Of a DNA stretch of 64,000 nucleotides, positions 57,501-64,000 are shown one piece after another (position 1 is the first letter of the stretch; every line of letters starts with the position of its first letter). A program made the translations under genes and the position numbers. The stretch covers positions 124,001 to 188,000 of the forward strand of contig NZ_CM002917.1 in NCBI RefSeq assembly GCF_000154705.2, read 5' to 3'. This stretch comes from Hoeflea phototrophica DFL-43 (GTDB lineage: Bacteria > Pseudomonadota > Alphaproteobacteria > Rhizobiales > Rhizobiaceae). The notes beneath the pieces are model-generated. The model was not told the origin of the DNA, ran no database searches, and was given only the letters and a program-made list of their open reading frames with translations.

Positions 57501-58357
57501 CGGAGACCCTTGATCGCCGTCTCCATGCCTACCGGCCGGATCTGGCCGACATACGGCTGAGGGAGAAAGTCTCTGCCGGCCGCTATACCCAAGGTATGGC
57601 GGCTGAAGTTGCTGTGCCGCTGGCTAAGCTCCATCCCAAACCTGATCCCGATTGCGCCATCGACACCGAAGCCCTGTTTGGTGAGACGCTGCAGGTGTTT
57701 GACCGCAGGGATGGCTGGGCGTGGGTGCAGCTGGACGCTGACGGCTATGTCGGCTATCTGCGCGAGGAGGCGCTCGGCGACCGCTCAAGCGAGGCCACGC
57801 ATCTCGTCTGCGTTCCCCGCACATTTGTCTACAGCGGAGCCGATCTGCGTTTCCCGGTGGTGCATGCCCTGTCGATGGCAAGCCGGGTGCGCGTCACCGG
57901 CATGACCGAGACCAGGGGAACCATCTACGCGTTGATGGGTGACGGCCCCGCCATGATCGCGGAGCATCTCAGGCCACTGGCGGAGGCGGCAAGCCATGAT
58001 GCAGTCGCAGTGGCCGCGATGTTTCTTCAAACCCCCTATCTCTGGGGCGGGCGCTCAGGCTTCGGCATTGATTGCTCGGGACTGGTGCAGATGGCGCTGG
58101 CGATGACCGGCAAGCCGGCTCCGCGCGATTCCGATCAGCAGGCAAGCGGTCTGGGTCAGGCCATAGATCCTGTCCAGCATGGCCTCAGGCGCGGCGACCT
58201 GGTGTTCTGGAAAGGTCATGTTGGATTTCTCGAAGATCCGCATACGCTGTTGCATGCCTCGGGCGGCACCATGTCAGTGACCCGGGAGCCGCTTAAGGCG
58301 GCCATTGAGCGGATCGCAAAGCTTTATGGTCATCCAACCGGCTATCGCAGGCCGTAG
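57497..58357 (+). CDS. Cytoplasmic SH3b-NlpC/P60 peptidase (YkfC-like)
   Basis: This 286-residue protein has no signal peptide. Two SH3b-like segments (about 38-160) precede an NlpC/P60 domain with catalytic Cys193 in FGIDCSGLVQ, His241 in KGHVGF and a third polar residue His253 in LLHASGG. The SH3b-NlpC layout without export matches YkfC-type enzymes, which cleave gamma-D-Glu-diaminopimelate bonds of recycled murein peptides in the cytoplasm. It overlaps the MarR gene by four bases. That it acts on murein peptides is inferred from the architecture and neighbours. Confidence 0.85.
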   Translation: MTETLDRRLHAYRPDLADIRLREKVSAGRYTQGMAAEVAVPLAKLHPKPDPDCAIDTEALFGETLQVFDRRDGWAWVQLDADGYVGYLREEALGDRSSEATHLVCVPRTFVYSGADLRFPVVHALSMASRVRVTGMTETRGTIYALMGDGPAMIAEHLRPLAEAASHDAVAVAAMFLQTPYLWGGRSGFGIDCSGLVQMALAMTGKPAPRDSDQQASGLGQAIDPVQHGLRRGDLVFWKGHVGFLEDPHTLLHASGGTMSVTREPLKAAIERIAKLYGHPTGYRRP

Positions 58358-58386
58358 AAGCGAAACCCGAGCCATGAGCCCGGCAC

Positions 58387-59352
58387 TCAGTAACCGGCCT
58401 TGCGATCCACCAGATTGATCAGCGGTTCGCCGCGATCATAGGCATTCATCTGTGCCACCATTGGTCTGATCAGCGACGATGGCACCGAGGCTGCGGCAGC
58501 ATGCGGCGTCAGCGTGACCTTGGGATGCCCCCAGAAAGGGCTTTCCGGTGGCAAGGGTTCCTCATGGAACACATCAAGCGTGACCGCTGACAAGAGACCC
58601 TGATCCAGAGCGCTCAGGATGTCAGCTTCGTTCTGCAAGCCGCCACGCCCGGCATTGATCAGCACCGGCGCGCCAAGCGGCCCCCGCTTGGTCATTCGGG
58701 CGAACAGATCCTTGTCGAGAATATTGCGTGTGTCCGGTGTCAGCGGCAACAACACCACAAAGATGTCGGCAGATGCGAGAAACTCACCAAGTCCTTCCCG
58801 TCCGGCATAACATATTATGCCTTCGACCTGCTTCGGTGTACGCGACCACCCCGAGACATCGAAGCCCAGACAGCGCAGTTTGTGCGCCGCATCCATGCCC
58901 AGTTCCCCAATCCCCATGATGCCCACGGTAATGTCGCCCGCCGCGCATTGTCCGCGGTCTTCCTCCCAGATCCGGGCTGCCTGTTGCGCCCGGTACTTCG
59001 GTCCGAGACGTTGGTGGTCCAGCACCTGCCAGACCACATACTCGCTCATCCGTGTTGTCAGATCCGGTGAGACAACCCGCACGATCGGCACATCCGGCAG
59101 GCCGGGGGTTGCAAAGACGTGATCAACACCAGCCCCGAGCGAAAAAATCGCCTTCAGCCTGGGAAGTTTCGCCAGGGCTGAAGCCTCGGGCTTCCAGACC
59201 ACGGCATATTCGATATCCGGGTCGGTTTCTCCATCGGGTGCAAGTTTGACCGGGCGCTCCGGCGCTGCCTGCGACAGCTCCTTTACCCAGATGCTCGGAT
59301 CCCAGCCCGTAAGCGAGAGCAGGATATGGCCCTTGGCTGCGGTGGTGTTCAT
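58387..59352 (-). CDS. ghrA: Glyoxylate/hydroxypyruvate reductase A-like dehydrogenase
   Basis: The start is ATG 59352 with AGGA upstream, giving 321 residues. The D-2-hydroxyacid dehydrogenase fold has the NAD(P) loop GIMGIGELG (147-152 region), the catalytic Arg in LINAGRGG and a C-terminal HAAAASVPSS stretch with the catalytic His. GhrA enzymes reduce glyoxylate and hydroxypyruvate. It starts seven bases after the yejF stop, so it is probably the last gene of the yej operon. Confidence 0.88.
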   Translation of the reverse strand: MNTTAAKGHILLSLTGWDPSIWVKELSQAAPERPVKLAPDGETDPDIEYAVVWKPEASALAKLPRLKAIFSLGAGVDHVFATPGLPDVPIVRVVSPDLTTRMSEYVVWQVLDHQRLGPKYRAQQAARIWEEDRGQCAAGDITVGIMGIGELGMDAAHKLRCLGFDVSGWSRTPKQVEGIICYAGREGLGEFLASADIFVVLLPLTPDTRNILDKDLFARMTKRGPLGAPVLINAGRGGLQNEADILSALDQGLLSAVTLDVFHEEPLPPESPFWGHPKVTLTPHAAAASVPSSLIRPMVAQMNAYDRGEPLINLVDRKAGY

Positions 59353-59359
59353 GAAAATC

Positions 59360-61027
59360 CTATTCGCTGACCACACCGCTGTCCGCGGTCTCGAGATTGA
59401 AGGCAGCTGCCATCAGCGCCTTGGTGTAATCGGTCTTCGGCTGATCGAAAATCTGGTCCGCTATGCCTTGCTCGACCACCTTGCCGGCGCGCATGACGAT
59501 CACGTCATTGGCCAGCGCCCGCACCACCTTGAGATCGTGGCTGATGAAAAGATAGGCGAGATCATGTCGTGCCTGCAAATCGCGCAGGAGATCCACCACC
59601 TGCGCCTGAACGCTCATATCAAGTGCGGAGGTCGGCTCGTCCAGCATCACGAAGCGTGGCTTGAGCACCATCGCTCTGGCGATGGCGATCCGCTGCCGCT
59701 GACCGCCTGAAAACTCATGCGGATAACGCCAGCGCGTGGCGGCATCCAGCCCCACCTCTTCAAGCGCGTTGGCCACCTGGCGGTCGCGCTCCTTTGCGGA
59801 AAGACCTTTGGCATGGATTGCCAGACCTTCGCCGACAATATCGGCAATCGACATGCGCGGGCTCAGCGAACCGAACGGATCCTGAAACACCACCTGCATC
59901 GCGCTTCTAAGTGGTTTCATCTGCTTGAAGCTCAGCTCATGCAGCGGCTTGTCTTCGAAAAAGATCTGACCCTCGCTGCGGATCAGGCGCATCAGCGCCA
60001 GTCCGAGCGTTGTCTTGCCGGAGCCCGATTCACCGACCACGCCCAGCGTCTGCCCTGCCTTGAGCGTAAGCGACAGCCCGTCCACCGCCTTGATGTGATC
60101 GACCGTGCGCCGCAGGAAACCCTGTTTGACCGGGAACCAGACCTTGATGTCGTCAGCGCGCATCACCTGCGGTGCGTTTTCCGCGCGATAGGGAGGTTCA
60201 CCCTTGGGTTCGGCGGCGAGCAGATGCTTTGTGTAGGCATGCTGCGGATTGGCAAAGATCTCGGACGTCGGCCCGCTTTCGACGATTTCGCCCTTGGTCA
60301 TCACGCAGACGCGGTCGGCGAATTTTCGCACGATCCCGAGATCATGGGTGATGAACAGCATCGCCATGCCGTGGCTGGTCTTCAGGTCCCGCAGCAATTC
60401 AAGGATCTGCGCCTGCACGGTGACATCAAGCGCCGTGGTCGGTTCGTCAGCAATCAGCAATTCAGGCCGGTTGGCGAGCGCCATGGCGATCATCACACGC
60501 TGCCGCTGTCCGCCCGAGAGTTGGTGCGGATAGGAGTTGAGGCGCTGCCGCGGATCGCGAATGCCGACCTGGTCCAGCAGTTCGAGAACCTGTTTTCGCG
60601 CTTCATCAGCACTGATCGGCTGATGCAGATGCAGAATCTCGGAGATCTGTTTTTCCACTGTCTGAAGTGGATTAAGCGACGTCATGGGCTCCTGGAAGAT
60701 CATGGTGATGGCATTGCCACGCACGTCGCGGATCGCAGCTTCGGGCGCGGAGAGCAGGTCCTCGCCCTTGAAGAGGATTTTTCCGGACGGATGGCTCGCT
60801 GCCGGGTAGGGCAGCAATTTCAGCACCGACAGCGCCGAAACCGATTTGCCCGAGCCCGATTCCCCCACCAGCGCCACCGTCTCGCCGCGCTTGATGTCAA
60901 AGGAAATGCGGTCGACGGCCATCTGGCTGTCGCCGCCCTGATGGAACGCCACCGACAGATCGCGCACCGACAGCAGCGGCTCGCTGGTATTGTCTGCGGC
61001 TTTGGCTGGTTGCGCCATCCGGTTCAT
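59360..61027 (-). CDS. yejF: YejF-type ABC transporter ATPase (two NBDs)
   Basis: This 555-residue protein has two complete nucleotide-binding domains. The first has Walker A GESGSGKS (55-62) and signature [15 protein letters not shown]. The second has GESGSGKTT and [15 protein letters not shown]; both Walker B motifs are intact. It is the single fused ATPase of the Yej peptide importer. Its start overlaps the yejE stop by four bases. Confidence 0.94.
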   Translation of the reverse strand: MNRMAQPAKAADNTSEPLLSVRDLSVAFHQGGDSQMAVDRISFDIKRGETVALVGESGSGKSVSALSVLKLLPYPAASHPSGKILFKGEDLLSAPEAAIRDVRGNAITMIFQEPMTSLNPLQTVEKQISEILHLHQPISADEARKQVLELLDQVGIRDPRQRLNSYPHQLSGGQRQRVMIAMALANRPELLIADEPTTALDVTVQAQILELLRDLKTSHGMAMLFITHDLGIVRKFADRVCVMTKGEIVESGPTSEIFANPQHAYTKHLLAAEPKGEPPYRAENAPQVMRADDIKVWFPVKQGFLRRTVDHIKAVDGLSLTLKAGQTLGVVGESGSGKTTLGLALMRLIRSEGQIFFEDKPLHELSFKQMKPLRSAMQVVFQDPFGSLSPRMSIADIVGEGLAIHAKGLSAKERDRQVANALEEVGLDAATRWRYPHEFSGGQRQRIAIARAMVLKPRFVMLDEPTSALDMSVQAQVVDLLRDLQARHDLAYLFISHDLKVVRALANDVIVMRAGKVVEQGIADQIFDQPKTDYTKALMAAAFNLETADSGVVSE

Positions 61028-62175
61028 CGGAAGGTCTTTCGCGGATCAAAGGCGTCACGGGTCGCCTCGCCGATGAAGATCAGCAGCGACAACATGATCG
61101 AGATGGTGAAGAAGGCGGTCAGCCCCAGCCACGGAGCGTCCAGATTGCGTTTGCCCTGCGCGATCATTTCGCCCAGCGATGCCGATCCGGGCGGCAGGCC
61201 GAAACCCAGAAAATCAAGCGAGGTCAGCGTGGTGATCGAGCCCGACAGGATGAACGGCAGGAAGGTCAGTGTCGCCACCATGGCGTTGGGCAACAGGTGC
61301 CGGAACATGATGGTGCCATTTCCGACGCCAAGCGCCCGGGCGGCGTTGACATATTCGAAATTGCGCGCCCGCAGGAACTCCGCCCGGACAATGCCGACAA
61401 AGGAAACCCAGGAGAACAACAGCATGATTCCGAGCAGGATCCAGAAGCCCGGCGGCAGCACGGCTGCGATGATCAGGAGAATGTAGAGCACCGGCATCGA
61501 GGACCAGATTTCGATGAAGCGCTGCATCAGAAGGTCCGTCCAGCCGCCGAAATAGCCCTGCACCGCGCCGGCGGCCACGCCGATCAATGCCGACAGGATG
61601 GTCAGCGTCAGGCCGAAGAGCACGGATATCCGGAAGCCGTAGATCATCCGCGCGGTCACATCGCGGGCCTGATCGTCCGTGCCAAGCCAGTTCATGTTGC
61701 CGAGCCTGCACCCCGGATCCTCATGCTTGAGCGGATAGGCCTGACAGCGGGTTTCCTTGTCCATCAACCAGAACGGCGCGGTCGGTGCAGAATGGGGAAT
61801 ATAGGAATTGGCGGTGGTGTAGGAGTAGCGAATCGGCGGCCATATCATCCAGCCATTGGCCTCGATTTCCTCCTGAATGAAGGGATCGCGATAATCCGTA
61901 CGCGCAAGAAACCCGCCAAATTTCTCTTCCGGGTAGTCGATCAGCACCGGATAGAGAATCTCGCCCTTGTAGGAGGCGAGGATCGGACGGTCATTGGCGA
62001 TGAATTCACCCAGCAGGCTGGCAATGAACAGAATCATGAAGATCCACAGCGACCAGTAGCCGCGCCGGTTTGCCTTGAAATTGGCCCAGCGGCGCCGGTT
62101 GGTCGGAGACAGCCAGCCCTTGGGCCGGCCCTTGGCATCATAGCTCTGACTGGTGGCGGAAGCCGGCGCGTTCAT
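61024..62175 (-). CDS. yejE: YejE-type ABC transporter permease
   Basis: This 383-residue permease has a DppC-like EAA loop (LRARNFEYVNAARALGVGN) and the long periplasmic insertion between the first two helices that is typical of YejE (NMNWLGTDDQARDVTARMIY follows it). It forms the channel with YejB and overlaps both neighbours by four bases. Confidence 0.94.
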   Translation of the reverse strand: MNAPASATSQSYDAKGRPKGWLSPTNRRRWANFKANRRGYWSLWIFMILFIASLLGEFIANDRPILASYKGEILYPVLIDYPEEKFGGFLARTDYRDPFIQEEIEANGWMIWPPIRYSYTTANSYIPHSAPTAPFWLMDKETRCQAYPLKHEDPGCRLGNMNWLGTDDQARDVTARMIYGFRISVLFGLTLTILSALIGVAAGAVQGYFGGWTDLLMQRFIEIWSSMPVLYILLIIAAVLPPGFWILLGIMLLFSWVSFVGIVRAEFLRARNFEYVNAARALGVGNGTIMFRHLLPNAMVATLTFLPFILSGSITTLTSLDFLGFGLPPGSASLGEMIAQGKRNLDAPWLGLTAFFTISIMLSLLIFIGEATRDAFDPRKTFR

Positions 62176-63275
62176 CCGACATCCCTCTTTTCGAAATCGA
62201 TCCGCGGATCGACCCAGGTGTAGATCAGATCCGAGATCAGTCCGACCACCAGGCCCATAAGGGAAAAGATGAACAGCGTTGCAAACACCACCGGATAGTC
62301 ACGCTTGGTGATCGAATCAAAGCCGAGCCGGCCGAGTCCGTCGAGTGTGAAGATGTACTCGATCAGCAGCGACCCCGAGAAAAACGCGGTGATGAAGGCG
62401 CCGGGAAAGCCTGCAATGATGATCAGCATCGCGTTGCGGAACACATGGCGGTAAAGCACCTGGCGTTCGGTCAGTCCCTTGGCCCTTGCCGTGGTGACAT
62501 ATTGCTTGCGGATTTCATCGATGAACGAGTTCTTGGTCAAAAGCGTGGTCGTTGCGAAGGCCGACAGGGACAGCGCGATCAAGGGCAGCGTCAGGTGCCA
62601 GAAATAGTCGACGATCTTGCCGAACAGGCTCAACTCGGAAAAATTGTCCGATGTCAGCCCGCGCAGCGGGAACAGGTCGTAAAACGATCCGCCCGCAAAC
62701 AGCACGATCAGCAGGATGCCAAAAAGGAAGCCTGGAACCGCATAGGCAACAATGATCACCCCCGAGGTCCAGACATCAAAGCGCGAGCCATCGGAGACGG
62801 CTTTCTTGATCCCCAGCGGAATCGAGATGATGTAGGACAGCAGCAGGATCCAGACGCCGAGTGAAATGGAAACCGGCAGTTTTTCGGCGATAAGGTCGAT
62901 CACATCGATGCTGCGGAAATAGCTTTCGCCAAAATCGAAGCGGATATAGTTCCACATCATAAGCCCGAACCGCTCGAGCGGCGGCTTGTCGAAGCCGAAC
63001 TGGGCTTCGAGCTTGGCGATAAATTCCGGATCGAGGCCCTGGGCGCCGCGGTACTGCGATGTCACATCATCGCCAAACTGCTGGGTTTCAAATCCCTGGT
63101 CGCCACCGCCGCCCGATATGCGATCTGCGGCCGAATCACCCTGACCGGTGAGCTGTGCGATCACCTGCTCAACTGGTCCCCCGGGCGCGAACTGGATCAC
63201 CGCAAAAGAGATCGCCATGATGCCGATGATTGTCGGAACCATCAAAAGCAGGCGCCGGAGAATATAGACACCCAT
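62172..63275 (-). CDS. yejB: YejB-type ABC transporter permease
   Basis: This 367-residue permease starts with the DppB-like helix (YILRRLLLMVPTIIGIMAIS) and APGGPVEQ. It has the Yej-specific periplasmic insertion (about 45-85, with GGGGDQGFETQQFG) and an EAA loop (RKQYVTTARAKGLTERQVLY). It pairs with YejE. A 168-base gap separates it from the yejA stop. Confidence 0.94.
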   Translation of the reverse strand: MGVYILRRLLLMVPTIIGIMAISFAVIQFAPGGPVEQVIAQLTGQGDSAADRISGGGGDQGFETQQFGDDVTSQYRGAQGLDPEFIAKLEAQFGFDKPPLERFGLMMWNYIRFDFGESYFRSIDVIDLIAEKLPVSISLGVWILLLSYIISIPLGIKKAVSDGSRFDVWTSGVIIVAYAVPGFLFGILLIVLFAGGSFYDLFPLRGLTSDNFSELSLFGKIVDYFWHLTLPLIALSLSAFATTTLLTKNSFIDEIRKQYVTTARAKGLTERQVLYRHVFRNAMLIIIAGFPGAFITAFFSGSLLIEYIFTLDGLGRLGFDSITKRDYPVVFATLFIFSLMGLVVGLISDLIYTWVDPRIDFEKRDVG

Positions 63276-63443
63276 CAGCGCGCCCCCTCAAGGCTGCGGC
63301 GTGCCACGGTCGCATCGTCCATGTCGCAGGCGATTATCGTCAACTGCTGTCCTTTTTGGCCCTTGGGCCCCAAGATGATTCGCGATTGGCCAATTCAGAA
63401 TCGAATGTCTGCCTCCATGCAAGGCCTCACAGGCCGATATGAT

Positions 63444-64000
63444 CTATTCATCGCCCTCGAACCACCAGACAGCAGGAAATCCGAGCCCGTAATAAGGCAG
63501 TTCTTCGGGGCGCGTTATCCGATTCCAGTAGGCCAGCCTTGATTTCCGCAAGGTGTAGGTTGGGATCACAAAATGATTGGCGAGCAGAACACGGTCGAGC
63601 GCCCGCACCGTGTCGATCAGCGTGGTGCGATCCTTGGCAAACGCCACCTCTCGCACCAGTTCGTCAACGGCAGGGTCGGCGATGCCGGCGTAGTTGGCCG
63701 ATCCCTCCCGTGCCGCGGCCTTTGAGCCCCAGAACTCGGCCTGCTCATTGCCTGGCGCCAGCGTCTGGCCCCAGCCAAAATAGATCATGTCGAAATCTCG
63801 CGCGCGCAACCGGTTGGTATATTGCGAGGAGTCGAGAACCCGAACCGAGACGGCAACGCCAATACGCTTGAGGTTCTGGGCATAGGGCAGCGCCACTTTC
63901 TCGATAATCGGTCCGTTCAGAATGATCTCGAAGGTGAAGGGCTCTCCGGTTTCGGCATTTACCATCTGGTTGCCCCGAAGTGTGTAGCCTGCTTCCTGGA
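63444..64000 (-). CDS. yejA: YejA-type oligopeptide/muropeptide-binding protein, 5' partial
   Basis: The frame is open to the right edge of the window (in-frame residues before the first internal Met read QEAGYTLRGNQ), so the start and signal peptide lie outside. The visible 185 or so residues are the C-terminal lobe of a family 5 extracellular solute-binding protein of YejA type, with GEPFTFEIIL, DFDMIYFGWGQTLAPGNEQ and the ending YYGLGFPAVWW. It would deliver peptides to YejBEF. The exact binding specificity cannot be judged from this fragment. Confidence 0.9.
   Translation of the reverse strand, partial: QEAGYTLRGNQMVNAETGEPFTFEIILNGPIIEKVALPYAQNLKRIGVAVSVRVLDSSQYTNRLRARDFDMIYFGWGQTLAPGNEQAEFWGSKAAAREGSANYAGIADPAVDELVREVAFAKDRTTLIDTVRALDRVLLANHFVIPTYTLRKSRLAYWNRITRPEELPYYGLGFPAVWWFEGDE

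Noticed and set aside
59717..61486. A 589-codon plus-strand frame opposite yejF and yejE
   Set aside because: It is a shadow of the yej genes; His/Arg-rich composition without a domain.
63385..63394. Palindrome ATTGGCCAAT in the yejA-yejB gap
   Set aside because: A single 10-bp palindrome with no repeat, no promoter context and no T-run is not enough to call an operator or terminator.

Overview
The window looks like a chromosomal segment of an alphaproteobacterium of the order Hyphomicrobiales (Rhizobiales). This rests on the gene content and codon bias: a Rhizobiales-style Flp/Tad pilus locus with two small pilins, a Yej ABC transporter next to cytoplasmic peptidases, a deo nucleoside locus carrying an ALDH16-type double aldehyde dehydrogenase, and GC-rich coding DNA with many long antisense shadow frames. 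A marine Hoeflea-like genus fits, but that is a guess. I see no rRNA, tRNA, insertion sequence, prophage or CRISPR array. The window is densely packed and reads as ordinary chromosome made of several catabolic operons.

Layout. (1) 1-3937: the end of a ribose-type (CUT2) sugar ABC operon (DUF2291 lipoprotein, double ATPase, permease) followed by a DeoR-type repressor. (2) 3971-8690: mostly single genes, namely an ArsC/YffB-like protein, a Tat-signal flavin amine oxidase, xseA and a zinc deacylase ending in a 12-bp tandem repeat. (3) 8705-13872, minus strand: an ArsR-family regulator with the cysteine spacing of SqrR/BigR, upstream of a cytoplasm-facing DMSO-reductase-family complex that resembles the sulfite dehydrogenase SoeABC. 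(4) 13913-27400: a LacI repressor diverging from a long hemicellulose-oligosaccharide operon (CUT1 ABC transporter, GH2 beta-mannosidase, sugar epimerase-like TIM barrel, Gfo/Idh dehydrogenase, aldo/keto reductase, GH43 xylosidase, TolB-like propeller). Two identical LacI operators overlap the predicted promoter. (5) 27444-28266, minus strand: slyX, a thioesterase and a 60-codon remnant of an iron alcohol dehydrogenase. (6) 28383-41683: nucleoside uptake and salvage, with a BMP-type ABC transporter lacking its binding protein, cdd, a purine nucleoside phosphorylase, deoC, ALDH16 and deoA on the plus strand, and upp, add and deoB on the minus strand. A small retropepsin-like protease lies between the two groups. 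(7) 41816-55501: an orphan PhnD-like binding protein, then the Flp/Tad pilus locus (two TadE-type proteins and a secretin-N-domain protein on the minus strand; two Flp pilins, cpaABCDEF and tadBC on the plus strand; tadD on the minus strand). (8) 55662-64000: M17 aminopeptidase, MarR-type regulator and a cytoplasmic SH3-NlpC/P60 peptidase, then on the minus strand yejA(partial)-yejB-yejE-yejF-ghrA.

How the genes work together. The hemicellulose operon imports oligosaccharides and would hydrolyse them inside the cell, since neither glycosidase has a signal peptide. The deo genes turn imported deoxynucleosides into bases, glyceraldehyde-3-phosphate and acetaldehyde, and the ALDH16 protein is well placed to oxidise the acetaldehyde. 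The last region pairs a transporter shown in Agrobacterium to import muropeptides with two peptidases suited to degrade them. The points most worth following up are the SqrR-like/SoeABC unit, the murein-peptide neighbourhood, the ALDH16 in the deo operon, the TolB-like propeller of unknown function, and the truncated alcohol dehydrogenase that overlaps a thioesterase start.
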